A stretch of DNA of 38,885 nucleotides from Pseudonocardia lacus (lineage in GTDB: Bacteria > Actinomycetota > Actinomycetes > Mycobacteriales > Pseudonocardiaceae). The stretch's first letter is position 1; each line of letters begins with the position of its first letter. The notes under the pieces were generated by a model. That model was given only the letters and a program-made list of their open reading frames with translations. It made no database searches and was not told the DNA's origin. The translations under genes and the position numbers were made by a program. The stretch is from the NCBI RefSeq assembly GCF_018531445.1, contig NZ_JAHDTH010000052.1, positions 1 to 38,885 on the forward strand, read 5' to 3'. Shown one piece after another: positions 22,916 through 30,148 of this stretch.

Positions 22916-23787
22916 CCGACGACCCGCGCCCAGGTCCCGGTGCCGGCGTGCAGCCGCGGCGCCCAGCCGCCGGCCTCGCGCAGCCTGCGGCTCGACACGC
23001 GCTGGGAGCGGGCCAGCGGCCCCTCCCGCGGCGGGTTCGGCGGCAGCGCCGCCACGCCGACCGCGGCGGCGAGCGCGGCGTCGATCTCGGCGTTCGTCGC
23101 CGGGTCGGTGTCGGCGACGTTGTAGGTCCCGGCGGGGACCGCCACGGCCGCGGCGACGGCGGCCGCGGCGTCGTCCAGCCAGATCGTCGGGCGGTAGGCC
23201 CCGGGCGGGCCGAGTGCGGTCGACGCACCACGGCGGGCGGCGGCCACCGCTGCCCGCGTCGACCCGCTGTCCGGGCCCATGAACAGACCGAAGCGCAGCA
23301 CGACCGTGTCGCCGTCGAACAGTTCGCGCGCGTTGCGCTCGGCGGTCAGGGCCGTGGTCGTGACGCCGCCGCCAGCGACCGGGGCGTCCTCGTCCAGCCA
23401 GGCGTCGCCGCCGTCGGCGTAGACGAACGCGATCGACTCCTGCACGAGCCGGCCCACGCCGGCGGCCCGCGCGGCGCGGGCGACCGCGGCCGACGCCTCG
23501 GTGCGCACGCGGTCGTTCTCGGCCCAGGCGGCCGGGTCGGCCATCCGGTCGGCCGGCGGGATGCGGGTCAGCAGGTTGACGACGACGTCCGCGCCGGCGA
23601 AGGCCCGGCTCAGCGACGCCACGTCGAACACGTCGGCCTGCACGGCGTCCGCCCCGAGCCCGGCCAGCCGCTCCCGGCCGGTCCCGGGGCGTGTGACGCC
23701 GGTGGGGTGGTGGCCGGCGGCGCGCAGCTCGCGGACGGCGCGCCTGCCGATGGCCCCGGTCGATCCGGTGATCACGATCTCGCTCAT
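22912..23787 (-). CDS. NAD(P)-dependent epimerase/oxidoreductase, ECF41-linked
   Basis: This 291-residue extended SDR starts SEIVITGSTGAIGRRAVRELRAAGHHPTGV with the TGxxGxxG cofactor motif. It shows VNLLTRIPPAD, a VQESIAFVYADGGDAWLDEDAP stretch where the catalytic Tyr is expected, and LRFGLFMGPDSGSTRA. Genes for carboxymuconolactone decarboxylases, oxidoreductases or epimerases typically sit beside ECF41 sigma factors and are their main targets. The start is ATG 23787; the longer frame to 23910 overlaps the promoter. A near-consensus ECF41 promoter lies directly upstream. The gene overlaps the sigma-factor ATG by four bases. Confidence 0.85.
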   Translation of the reverse strand: MSEIVITGSTGAIGRRAVRELRAAGHHPTGVTRPGTGRERLAGLGADAVQADVFDVASLSRAFAGADVVVNLLTRIPPADRMADPAAWAENDRVRTEASAAVARAARAAGVGRLVQESIAFVYADGGDAWLDEDAPVAGGGVTTTALTAERNARELFDGDTVVLRFGLFMGPDSGSTRAAVAAARRGASTALGPPGAYRPTIWLDDAAAAVAAAVAVPAGTYNVADTDPATNAEIDAALAAAVGVAALPPNPPREGPLARSQRVSSRRLREAGGWAPRLHAGTGTWARVVG

Positions 23788-23795
23788 GCGGTACT

Positions 23796-23822
23796 GACGG
23801 CGGGCCCCGCATGATCGTGACA
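23796..23822 (-). promoter_or_regulatory. Near-consensus ECF41-dependent promoter
   Basis: On the minus strand TGTCACG (23822-23816) is followed by 16 bases and CGTC (23799-23796). ECF41 promoters are described as TGTCACA plus CGTC, so six of seven and four of four bases agree. The start codon at 23787 is only eight bases on, which suggests an almost leaderless transcript. Confidence 0.7.
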
Positions 23823-23887
23823 TCGGGCGGCGGCGCCGCGAGAGCCCAGGCACGGTGCCGACCTGGTGCCAGGGGCGCGCCGCCGGC

Positions 23888-24268
23888 TCACGGCGCCACC
23901 CGCAACGCATCGGGAACGGGGACGGGCGTGCCGTCGCGCACGCAGACGTAGGTGGTCCGGCCGATGGCCAGCACCTCGTCGGCGCGCCGGACCGCGCACC
24001 GCAGGGTCAGGGAGGTCCGCCCGACGCGCTCCGGCTCGCAGTCCAGGGTGAGGTCGTCGTCGAGGCGGGCCGGGGCGCGGTACTCGCAGCCGCTGGTGAC
24101 GATGACGAGGTCCACCCCGGTGCGTTCGCGCAGCTGCCGGTACCCGCCGGCGTGCAGGTCGAGCCAGTCCAGGAAGGCATCCTCGAAGAACTCGTAGTAG
24201 CGGGCGGCGTGCACCATGGCCTGGGCGTCGCAGTGCCGGGGTCGCACTCGCACCCGGGAGGTGGACAC
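23888..24268 (-). CDS. Acyl-CoA thioesterase, 4HBT hotdog family (YbgC-like)
   Basis: The 126-residue hotdog protein starts STSRVRVRPRHCDAQAMVHAARYYEFFEDAFLDWL. The D in RHCDAQAMVHAARY is the catalytic Asp position of 4-hydroxybenzoyl-CoA/YbgC thioesterases, followed by the long central helix and strands VDLVIVTSGCEYRAPARLDDDL and LTLRCAVRRADEVLAIGRTTYVCV. It hydrolyses acyl- or aryl-CoA esters; substrate unknown. The start is GTG 24268, with GGAGG closely upstream; an ATG at 24282 is an alternative. It lies 12 kb or more from the CoA cluster, so no link is claimed. Confidence 0.87.
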   Translation of the reverse strand: MSTSRVRVRPRHCDAQAMVHAARYYEFFEDAFLDWLDLHAGGYRQLRERTGVDLVIVTSGCEYRAPARLDDDLTLDCEPERVGRTSLTLRCAVRRADEVLAIGRTTYVCVRDGTPVPVPDALRVAP

Positions 24269-24291
24269 CGGTCCTCCATCCATCCGTCCGC

Positions 24292-24984
24292 TCAGCCGGT
24301 GACGACCACGCCCCGGTCGCGGATCCGCTCCCACAGCGGGAACGGGATGTCGGTGACCGAGAAGACGTCGTCGACCGTGGCGAAGTGGATGCCGTTGTCC
24401 CGCGCCTCGGTGATGAGGGTGGCGTGGGCGAGGTCGATGTCGCAGGCGCTGGCGATCGCCTCGGCGGGGGCGGCGGCGAGGTCGACGAGGCCGCCGTCGT
24501 CGTAGCTGCGGGGGAGGTCGGGGCGGCCGATGCCGAGCTCGCGGGCCATCGCCGGGTCGCGCTCGACGACGCGGCGGGCCTCCTCGCGGCGGGCGCGGGC
24601 GGCGAGGACGGCGGCGATGGCCGGGTCGACGGCCGGCGGGGGCGGGAGACCGACGGCGGTCTGCTTCCAGACCTGCTGGCGCAGCACGAGCGAGTGGATC
24701 GAGGCGACGATGACCAGGCCGATCGCCCAGCCGCCGACGCGGTACGGGCCGGCCAGGATGAACAGGGTGATGACGGCGCCGCTGTAGAGCACCGCCCACA
24801 GCCACATCAGCGCCCGGTGCGTGCGGATGGCGGCGTGCACGAACGGCACGAAGGCGAGCATCCCGATCGAGAGCACGATGACGACGAGGTACCAGCCGCC
24901 GTGGGTGAACCAGCCCCACGGCCCGCGGTGGCCGGTCGGGGCGGACGCGCCCGCGTTCTGCGCGTGCGGTGACCGGCTGCTCAT
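24292..24984 (-). CDS. Membrane protein with helix-hairpin-helix-like C-terminus
   Basis: The 230-residue protein has three hydrophobic helices in its first half (WYLVVIVLSIGMLAFVPFV, LMWLWAVLYSGAVITLFILA, GWAIGLVIVASIHSLVL). A charged segment VLAARARREEARRVVERDPAM follows. The C-terminal 75 residues (DLAAAPAEAIASACDIDLAHA to DDVFSVTDIPFPLWERIRDR) resemble ComEA-like helix-hairpin-helix repeats. Similar proteins are common in actinobacteria and have no assigned role. The start is ATG 24984 with GGAAGGA upstream. It precedes the thioesterase by 23 bases and may share its transcript. Confidence 0.75.
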   Translation of the reverse strand: MSSRSPHAQNAGASAPTGHRGPWGWFTHGGWYLVVIVLSIGMLAFVPFVHAAIRTHRALMWLWAVLYSGAVITLFILAGPYRVGGWAIGLVIVASIHSLVLRQQVWKQTAVGLPPPPAVDPAIAAVLAARARREEARRVVERDPAMARELGIGRPDLPRSYDDGGLVDLAAAPAEAIASACDIDLAHATLITEARDNGIHFATVDDVFSVTDIPFPLWERIRDRGVVVTG

Positions 24985-25037
24985 GGTGTCCTTCCGTCCG
25001 GGCCGCCGCGGGATGTCGACCTCGGCGGCACGCACAG

Positions 25038-25066
25038 TACCGATCCGCCGCGGGGGCGGATCGGTA
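25038..25066 (-). terminator. Hairpin downstream of the membrane protein at 25088
   Basis: A 12-bp stem, TACCGATCCGCC (25038-25049) with its complement at 25055-25066, encloses the loop GCGGG. It lies 21 bases past the stop at 25088 and just upstream of the next gene in the same direction. A terminator is most likely; an operator is the alternative. Confidence 0.65.
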
Positions 25067-25087
25067 ACGTGATCGATGGGCCGTCGA

Positions 25088-26038
25088 TCAGGGCGTCGAC
25101 CGCAGGTCGACGGCGACGTCGTCGTTGCGGAAGACCAGGTAGCGGGCCTCGAACCCGTCGGGCACCGCGTAGCAGGCGTAGCCCTCCGACGCGCAGGCCG
25201 GCTCCTGGTCGAGCCGCACCGTGCGACCGCGGCCCTCGCCGATCAGGAAGGTGTTGGTCGGCAGGGCACCGGTGGCGTGCACCGGAACCCGCACCGTCGG
25301 GAACCACCGCTCGGTCTCCGGGTCGGCGCCCCCCGGCAGCCCAACCTGCACCGGCCCGGTCACGGTGACGACCGTGCCGTTGCCCGTCTGCGTCCGCGCG
25401 CCGATGGGGACGACCTCGTCGACGCGGAACGTGCTGCGGTTGGGGTCCGACGGGGTGGTGGTCGGCGGGTCGAGGTAGTTGTGCATGGCGTCCTGCACCG
25501 GGTACGGGTACGTGCCGATGTCGTGCTCGCGCGGGAGGACGAGGACGGTCAGCAGCGCGCCGAGCGGGACGAGCACGGCCGCGGCTGCCCAGGCGCGCGG
25601 CGCGGTCCGGCCGAGCCACAGACCGGCCGCCGCGACGAGCACGCCGCCGATGCGCAGGGTGACGGCCCCGGCGCCGTTCTCCAGGTCGACGAGGCCCTGC
25701 GGCGCGCGGACCTGCAGGACCCGCCCGTCGGCCGCGGACCGCGTGACGACCACGGGGGAGCCGATGTCGAGGTCGGTCAGCGCGTGGCCCCCGCCGGCGG
25801 CGGCGAGGTCGAGCGCGGAGCCGTCGGCGGTGACGGCCACGGAGTCGTAGGAGTAGGAGATCCGGCCGATCTCGCCGTGCCGCTCGGAGCCGGACTCCGC
25901 GAGCACCGCCCGGGTCTGCGACGTCGACGCGAACGCGTGGACGGCCCATTCGGCGACGGGCACGAGCGCCGCCCCGGCGACCAGGAAGGCCAGGAGTCGC
26001 GGCCAGGGCCGGCCGGCCGGCCTCGCCGTCGTCGCCAT
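25088..26038 (-). CDS. Membrane protein of unknown function (DUF3592-like layout)
   Basis: The 316-residue protein has a first membrane helix (LLAFLVAGAALVPVAEWAV), an extracytoplasmic domain with ISYSYDSVAVTADGSALDL and GSPVVVTRSAADGRVLQVR, and two further helices (LRIGGVLVAAAGLWLG and AWAAAAVLVPLGALLTVLV). A second extracytoplasmic domain follows, with two Cys (PACASEGYACYAV) that could form a disulfide. The first loop resembles DUF3592 proteins, whose role is unknown. The start is ATG 26038. Nothing nearby suggests a specific function. Confidence 0.7.
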   Translation of the reverse strand: MATTARPAGRPWPRLLAFLVAGAALVPVAEWAVHAFASTSQTRAVLAESGSERHGEIGRISYSYDSVAVTADGSALDLAAAGGGHALTDLDIGSPVVVTRSAADGRVLQVRAPQGLVDLENGAGAVTLRIGGVLVAAAGLWLGRTAPRAWAAAAVLVPLGALLTVLVLPREHDIGTYPYPVQDAMHNYLDPPTTTPSDPNRSTFRVDEVVPIGARTQTGNGTVVTVTGPVQVGLPGGADPETERWFPTVRVPVHATGALPTNTFLIGEGRGRTVRLDQEPACASEGYACYAVPDGFEARYLVFRNDDVAVDLRSTP

Positions 26039-26100
26039 CGTCCGATCATGGCCGAAGCGCGGCGATCGTCCATCGGCACATCTACGGAGAACCAATTCGA

Positions 26101-26116
26101 TGTGATCTGCATCACT
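26101..26116. promoter_or_regulatory. CRP/GlxR-like operator upstream of the DUF6194 gene
   Basis: TGTGATCTGCATCACT matches the CRP-family consensus TGTGA-N6-TCACA at nine of ten half-site bases. It is centred about 30 bp upstream of a -10 like TATTGT (26139-26144), the position of a class II activator or a repressor. The actinobacterial cAMP-binding regulator GlxR/Crp recognises the same motif. Confidence 0.55.
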
Positions 26117-26158
26117 TGCCTTGGGCGGGACCCGTCCCTATTGTGATGTGTTCGTGCA

Positions 26159-26590
26159 GTGGATTTCGACCGCATTCGCGAGGTCATCGCCGCCTTTCCC
26201 GACACCCTGATCGTGGAGAACGACGGGGACGTCTACGCCATCCACGACCCCGACGGCGACTACGCGCAGAACCCCCGCCAGGGCTGGGCCACCATCATGA
26301 CGTCCGACGCCTACGACTCGGCGTCCCACCTCGACCGTCCGGGGGTGTTCCGGCTCAACATCGGGCTCCCGCGCGGCCGCCTCCGCGAATTGCTCGACCC
26401 GGAGGCCGACCACGACGCCGCGGCCCTGGACGTGCTGTTCCCGCACCCCGTCTACGGCGCGATGAACTGGGTGTCCGTGCTGAACCCCGACCGCACCTGG
26501 CCGCTGGTCCGGCAGTTGCTGGCCGACGCGCACGCGTTCGCGGTGCGCAAGCACGAGAACACCGCGCGGCGGCGCGCCGAGCGCTCCTAG
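26159..26590 (+). CDS. DUF6194-like family protein
   Basis: The 143-residue protein starts DFDRIREVIAAFPDTLIVEN and contains DGDYAQNPRQGWATIMTSDAYD, VFRLNIGLPRGRLRELLDPE and VYGAMNWVSVLNPDRTW, a pattern found in small actinobacterial proteins annotated DUF6194; it somewhat resembles MmcQ/YjbR proteins in layout. The role is unknown. It starts at GTG 26159 without a ribosome site, 14 bases after a TATTGT -10. A CRP-like palindrome lies further upstream. The gene ends 43 bases before the Trp leader peptide on the same strand. Confidence 0.7.
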   Translation: MDFDRIREVIAAFPDTLIVENDGDVYAIHDPDGDYAQNPRQGWATIMTSDAYDSASHLDRPGVFRLNIGLPRGRLRELLDPEADHDAAALDVLFPHPVYGAMNWVSVLNPDRTWPLVRQLLADAHAFAVRKHENTARRRAERS

Positions 26591-26633
26591 AAACCGGTGG
26601 GGTCGGATGGGCCGCCGCGGCTACGGTGCCGGG

Positions 26634-26693
26634 ATGCGCGCGAACGTGGGCACCTGGTGGCCGCCGGCCGGCGGCCCCTCCGACGTGCGCTGA
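26634..26693 (+). CDS. Trp-Trp leader peptide of the trpS attenuator
   Basis: A 19-codon reading frame encodes MRANVGTWWPPAGGPSDVR and then stops, with tandem Trp codons at positions 8-9 (26655-26660). A -10 like TACGGT (26622-26627) lies six bases before the ATG, so translation is probably leaderless. Trp is rare, and two in a row in a tiny frame directly upstream of a tryptophanyl-tRNA synthetase is strong evidence for a sensing peptide. Confidence 0.75.
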   Translation: MRANVGTWWPPAGGPSDVR

Positions 26694-26778
26694 CACCGAC
26701 GACTCCGAGGCCGCCCGCGGGCGGCCCCGATCGTTGCCGGGCCGTGGCGGGTGGCCACCCGACCCGAGGAAACGATCG
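26659..26778 (+). promoter_or_regulatory. Transcription attenuator of trpS with alternative pairings
   Basis: Four 7-base segments can pair alternatively: GGCCGCC (26659-26665), GGCGGCC (26670-26676), GGCCGCC (26709-26715), GGCGGCC (26720-26726). 1:2 and 3:4 make compact hairpins with four-base loops; 2:3 is the competing antiterminator. Segment 1 overlaps the second Trp codon, so a ribosome stalled for lack of charged tRNA-Trp would free segment 2. A second layer is visible: CGATCGTT (26728-26735) is complementary to AACGATCG (26771-26778), just before the trpS ATG. No T-tract follows segment 4. Confidence 0.65.
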
Positions 26779-27741
26779 ATGCGACTGTCCGGGATCACCC
26801 CGTCCGGCCACCCCCAGCTCGGCAACCACCTGGGCGCGGTCCGGCGCTGGGCGTCCGACGGCCGGCCGGACGACCTGTACTTCGTCTCCGACCTGCACGC
26901 GATGACGACGAGCCACGACCCGAACCGCCTGCGGGCGCGCACGAGCGAGATGCTGGCCGTGCTGGTGGCGTCCGGGATCCCGGTCGAGCGGGTGTTCGTG
27001 CAATCGGACCTGGCGCGCGAGCTCGGCGCGCTGACCTGGGTCCTGGAGTGCACCTGCAGCTACGGCGAGGCCGCGCGGATGGTCCAGTTCCGGGAGAAGG
27101 GCAGCGGGCAGGGCGGCGTGCGGCTGAGCCTGCTGACCTACCCGGTGCTGATGGCCGCCGACATCCTGCTGCAGGGCGCCGACGAGGTGCCCGTCGGCGA
27201 GGACCAGAACCAGCACGTCGAGCTGGCGCGGGCGCTGGCCCGGCGGTTCAACGGCACCTACGGCGAGGTGTTCGCGGTGCCGCGGGCGGTGCTGCCGGCC
27301 ACCGGGGCGCGGGTGCGCGACCTGGCCGACCCGACCCGCAAGATGTCGAAGTCGGCGCGGGACGCGGCCGGGGTGGTGTTCGTGCTCGACGAGCCCGACC
27401 TCATCCGGCGCAAGGTGCGGCGGGCGGTGACCGACGGCTGCACCGGCGTCGCCTACGCGCCGGCGGAGCGTCCCGGGGTGGCGAACCTGCTGGAGATCCT
27501 GGCCGGCTGCCTGGGCGGGCGTCCCGCGGACCTGGCCGAGGGGTTCGGGTCGTACGGGGCGCTGAAGGAGGCCGTGGCCGACGCGGTGATCGAGGAGCTG
27601 CGTCCGATCCGCGAGCGGACGCGCGCCCTGCTGGCCGACCCGGGCGAGCTGGCCCGGATCCGCCGGGAGGGCGCCGCCCGCGCCGCGGAGCGGGGCGAGC
27701 ACCGGTTGGGCTCGGCGATGCGGTTGATCGGCGCGGGCTAA
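26779..27741 (+). CDS. trpS: Tryptophanyl-tRNA synthetase, auxiliary type
   Basis: The 320-residue class I synthetase charges tRNA-Trp. The HIGH-like motif is in SGITPSGHPQLGNHLGAVRR and the KMSKS motif in ADPTRKMSKSARD; the middle GADEVPVGEDQNQHVELARALARRFN is typical of TrpRS. It starts at ATG 26779 with GAGGA eight bases upstream. In Streptomyces, a second, indolmycin-resistant TrpRS is controlled by ribosome-mediated attenuation with a Trp-containing leader peptide, and the same arrangement is present here. That suggests an inducible, possibly antibiotic-resistant enzyme beside a housekeeping copy elsewhere. Resistance residues were not checked. The stop overlaps the stop of the convergent HAD gene. 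Confidence 0.93.
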   Translation: MRLSGITPSGHPQLGNHLGAVRRWASDGRPDDLYFVSDLHAMTTSHDPNRLRARTSEMLAVLVASGIPVERVFVQSDLARELGALTWVLECTCSYGEAARMVQFREKGSGQGGVRLSLLTYPVLMAADILLQGADEVPVGEDQNQHVELARALARRFNGTYGEVFAVPRAVLPATGARVRDLADPTRKMSKSARDAAGVVFVLDEPDLIRRKVRRAVTDGCTGVAYAPAERPGVANLLEILAGCLGGRPADLAEGFGSYGALKEAVADAVIEELRPIRERTRALLADPGELARIRREGAARAAERGEHRLGSAMRLIGAG

Positions 27742-28229
27742 CCGGCCCGCTCCACCGCCGCCAGCACGTCGGTCCACGTCGGTGTCGCGAGCACGAAGTC
27801 CGGCGCCGGGTGGTCCTGCGGCCCGAACAGGTACTGCCGGCTCACCGCGCCGCGGATGGCGTGGTGCACGTCGGCGCGGTCGTCGACGAAGTCGGTGAGG
27901 CCGAGGTCGAGGCAGTGGTCGCGCTTCTCGGGGCGGCGCAGGCAGAACCGCACCGCCCCCGGGTCCAGGCCGGTGCGGGTGTGGACGTCGTGGGCGTCGA
28001 GCCAGCGCAGGGTGCGCTGCTGCACCCGCGGCCCGCATTTCGACACCAGCCACACCCGGCCGCGGAACCGGTCGACCAGGTGGGCCAGCGCGTCGACGGC
28101 GCCGGGGACCTCCGGCGTCGCGAGCATGGCGGCCTCGCCGCCGGTGAAGAAGGCGGTGTCGCCGCCGGGGGTGGGGCCGCCGGCGATGATCACGCGGCCG
28201 ATGTCGACTCCGAAACGGATCTCGTCCAT
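27738..28229 (-). CDS. HAD-like hydrolase-fold protein
   Basis: The 163-residue protein starts DEIRFGVDIGRVIIAGGPTP, where VDIGRVI takes the place of the HAD motif I. It continues with VWLVSKCGPRVQQRTLRWL (motif II region, Ser) and ends with LTDFVDDRADVHHAI (motif IV Asp pair) and YLFGPQ. The first Asp is followed by Ile-Gly instead of a second Asp, so phosphatase activity is uncertain. The start is ATG 28229. It is divergent from the LysR gene across 70 bases and convergent with trpS, their stop codons overlapping. Confidence 0.7.
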   Translation of the reverse strand: MDEIRFGVDIGRVIIAGGPTPGGDTAFFTGGEAAMLATPEVPGAVDALAHLVDRFRGRVWLVSKCGPRVQQRTLRWLDAHDVHTRTGLDPGAVRFCLRRPEKRDHCLDLGLTDFVDDRADVHHAIRGAVSRQYLFGPQDHPAPDFVLATPTWTDVLAAVERAG

Positions 28230-28285
28230 GGGGCCAGCGTGCGGCCGCGACATCCGCTTCCGGAACTATGGATCTTCGGTGTGAC

Positions 28286-28291
28286 TATAGT
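28286..28291 (+). promoter_or_regulatory. Leaderless promoter of the LysR-kptA operon
   Basis: TATAGT at 28286-28291 lies eight bases before the ATG at 28300, with no ribosome site. It overlaps the palindrome ACTATAGT, and ACTATGGAT occurs 20 bp further upstream, which may reflect a LysR binding site; this is weak. Confidence 0.45.
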
Positions 28292-28299
28292 CCTGCGCT

Positions 28300-29154
28300 A
28301 TGGACGGGCGGGATCTGGTCGAGGCCGACGCCGTCCGGTCGTTCGCGGTCTTCGCCGAGCACCTCAACTTCACCCGGGCCGCCGCCGCGCTGCACATCAG
28401 CCAGCCCTCGCTGCACGTGAAGATCGCGAAGCTGGCCGGGGCGCTCGGCGTCGCGCTCTACGAGCGGGAGGGCCGGGTGCTGCGGCTGACGGCGGAGGGT
28501 CGGCGGGTGGCCGCCTTCGCCGCCGACTCCCGCCGCCGCGTCGACGACTTCCTGGCCGACCTGCACGACGCCCGGCCCGCGCTCACGGTCGCCGCCGGGC
28601 GCGGCGCGTTCCGCTGGGTCGTGGCCGACGCGCTGCGCGACGTCCTGCGCGGCGGGCGACGGCTGCACGTCGTGACGGCCAACCGCGACGAGGCCATGGC
28701 CGCCGTGCTGTCCGGGACCGCCGACGTGGCGGTCGTCGGGTTCGACGCGCCCGGCCCCGGGGTCGAGGTCCGCCCGGTCGCGTCCTACCCGCAGGTGCTG
28801 GTCGTGCCCCGGGAGCACCCGCTGGCGGCCCGGGACGCGGTCACCCTGTCCGACATGGACGGTCTGGACCTGGTGCTGCCGCCCGCCGACCGGCCGCACC
28901 GCCGCGCGCTCGACCGGGCCCTGCTGGCCGCCGGCGCCGCCGTGCGGGTGCCGGCCGAGGCCGACGGGTGGGACCTGCTCGTGCACTTCGCCGGGCTCGG
29001 CCTGGGCGCCACGGTGGTCAACGGGTGCGTCGAACCGCCGGACGGGCTGGTGGCGGTGCCGGTGGCCGACCTGCCGGCCGTCGGGTACTGGGCGGCGTGG
29101 CGGCCCGCGCGCCGCGAGCGGGTCGCGGACCTCGTGGAACGGTTGGCGGCGTGA
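28300..29154 (+). CDS. LysR-family transcriptional regulator
   Basis: The 284-residue protein has an N-terminal LysR helix-turn-helix (FAVFAEHLNFTRAAAALHISQ and PSLHVKIAKLAGALGVALYER) and a substrate-binding domain from about residue 95 (LTVAAGRGAFRWVV, VLSGTADVAVVGF, QVLVVPREHPLAARD). The ligand is unknown. It is divergent from the HAD-like gene and overlaps kptA by four bases. LysR regulators usually control divergent genes, so 27738-28229 is a possible target. The start is ATG 28300, apparently leaderless. Confidence 0.9.
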   Translation: MDGRDLVEADAVRSFAVFAEHLNFTRAAAALHISQPSLHVKIAKLAGALGVALYEREGRVLRLTAEGRRVAAFAADSRRRVDDFLADLHDARPALTVAAGRGAFRWVVADALRDVLRGGRRLHVVTANRDEAMAAVLSGTADVAVVGFDAPGPGVEVRPVASYPQVLVVPREHPLAARDAVTLSDMDGLDLVLPPADRPHRRALDRALLAAGAAVRVPAEADGWDLLVHFAGLGLGATVVNGCVEPPDGLVAVPVADLPAVGYWAAWRPARRERVADLVERLAA

Positions 29155-29696
29155 CCGACGACGTCCGGCTGAGCAAGTTCCTCGCGCTGGTGCTGCGCCA
29201 CGACCCGGCGGCGGCCGGGGTGGAACTGGGGCCGGGCGGCTGGGTCGGCGTGGACGACCTGCTGGCCGGCCTGGCCCGCGCCGGGCGCCCGATCGACCGG
29301 GCCCGGCTGGAGGCCGTCGTCGCGAACAGCGACAAGCGCCGCTACGAACTCGACGGCGACCGCATCCGCGCAGCGCAGGGCCACTCGCAGCCCGTCGACC
29401 TGCAGCTGGAGCCCGCGGTGCCGCCGGACGTGCTGTTCCACGGCACGGTCGAGCGGTTCCTGGGCTCGATCACCGCCGAGGGGCTGCGCCCGGGGAGGCG
29501 CACCCACGTGCACCTCTCGGCGGACGTCGCGACGGCGGAGGCCGTCGGGGCCCGGCGCGGCCGGCCGGTCGTGCTGCGGGTCGACGCCGCCGGGCTGCAC
29601 GCCACCGGGGCGGCGTTCTACCGGGCCAGCAACGGCGTGTGGCTGACCGCGCGCGTGCCACCGGAATGGATCTCCGTTGACACCCGCGAGCGGTGA
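29151..29696 (+). CDS. kptA: RNA 2'-phosphotransferase (Tpt1/KptA family)
   Basis: The 181-residue protein matches KptA along its length: RLSKFLALVLRHDPAAAGVEL, GWVGVDDLLAGLARAGRPI, ANSDKRRYELDGDRIRAAQGHS, then VLFHGTVERFLGSI, RRTHVHLSADVATAEAVG and RASNGVWLTARVP. The Arg-His-Arg-Arg active-site set of Tpt1 is probably R17/H18 here (LRHD), with later Arg residues. The family transfers a 2'-phosphate from RNA to NAD, making ADP-ribose 1'',2''-cyclic phosphate. In fungi this finishes tRNA splicing; in bacteria the role is unclear. Start GTG 29151 overlaps the LysR stop. Confidence 0.9.
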   Translation: MTDDVRLSKFLALVLRHDPAAAGVELGPGGWVGVDDLLAGLARAGRPIDRARLEAVVANSDKRRYELDGDRIRAAQGHSQPVDLQLEPAVPPDVLFHGTVERFLGSITAEGLRPGRRTHVHLSADVATAEAVGARRGRPVVLRVDAAGLHATGAAFYRASNGVWLTARVPPEWISVDTRER

Positions 29697-29712
29697 CGTA
29701 AACGATCACGGG

Positions 29713-30138
29713 ATGACTGCACTGCCCCCGGCACTGCGCGAGCTGGTCGAGTCCGGACCGCTCGTGCACCTGAGCACGACCAACCCCGACGGGAGCCCGC
29801 AGGTCTCCGCCATCTGGGTCGGCCTCGACGGCGACGACCTGGTCAGCGGCCACATGCGGTGGTACGCGAAGCTGCGCAACATCGACCGCGATCCGCGGGT
29901 CGTGCTCTCCTTCGACGCGCCGCGCACGCCCGGGGTCTTCCTCGCCGAGCACGCCGTGCTGCGGGCGCGGGCCACGATCGAACCGACCGAGGCCGCGTGG
30001 GACCTGCTCGACCGCCTCGCCAAGGTCTACATGGCCCCCGACGCGGGCTTCCCCGCGCCGAAGGGCCCGGGCTACGTCCTCCGCTACGCCGTCGAGCGCG
30101 TCGGCGGCGTCGGACCCTGGGTGGCCGGTGGAAAATAG
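29713..30138 (+). CDS. PPOX-class F420-dependent oxidoreductase family protein
   Basis: This 141-residue split-barrel flavin/deazaflavin protein starts LPPALRELVESGPLVHLSTTNPDG and has SPQVSAIWVGLDGDDLVSGHMRWYAKLRNIDRDPRVVLSF, the typical core of the PPOX/pyridoxamine oxidase-like family that uses F420 in actinobacteria. Substrate unknown. It starts at ATG 29713, 16 bases after kptA. Its 3' end overlaps nothing if the next gene starts at 30149. Confidence 0.87.
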   Translation: MTALPPALRELVESGPLVHLSTTNPDGSPQVSAIWVGLDGDDLVSGHMRWYAKLRNIDRDPRVVLSFDAPRTPGVFLAEHAVLRARATIEPTEAAWDLLDRLAKVYMAPDAGFPAPKGPGYVLRYAVERVGGVGPWVAGGK

Positions 30139-30148
30139 ACTCCGGCCC

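Noticed and set aside
22331-23812. Single 493-codon protein joining the oxidoreductase region and sigma factor.
   Set aside because: Its first 300 codons are a shadow of the oxidoreductase frame 22912-23787; only the part after 22915 is sigma factor.
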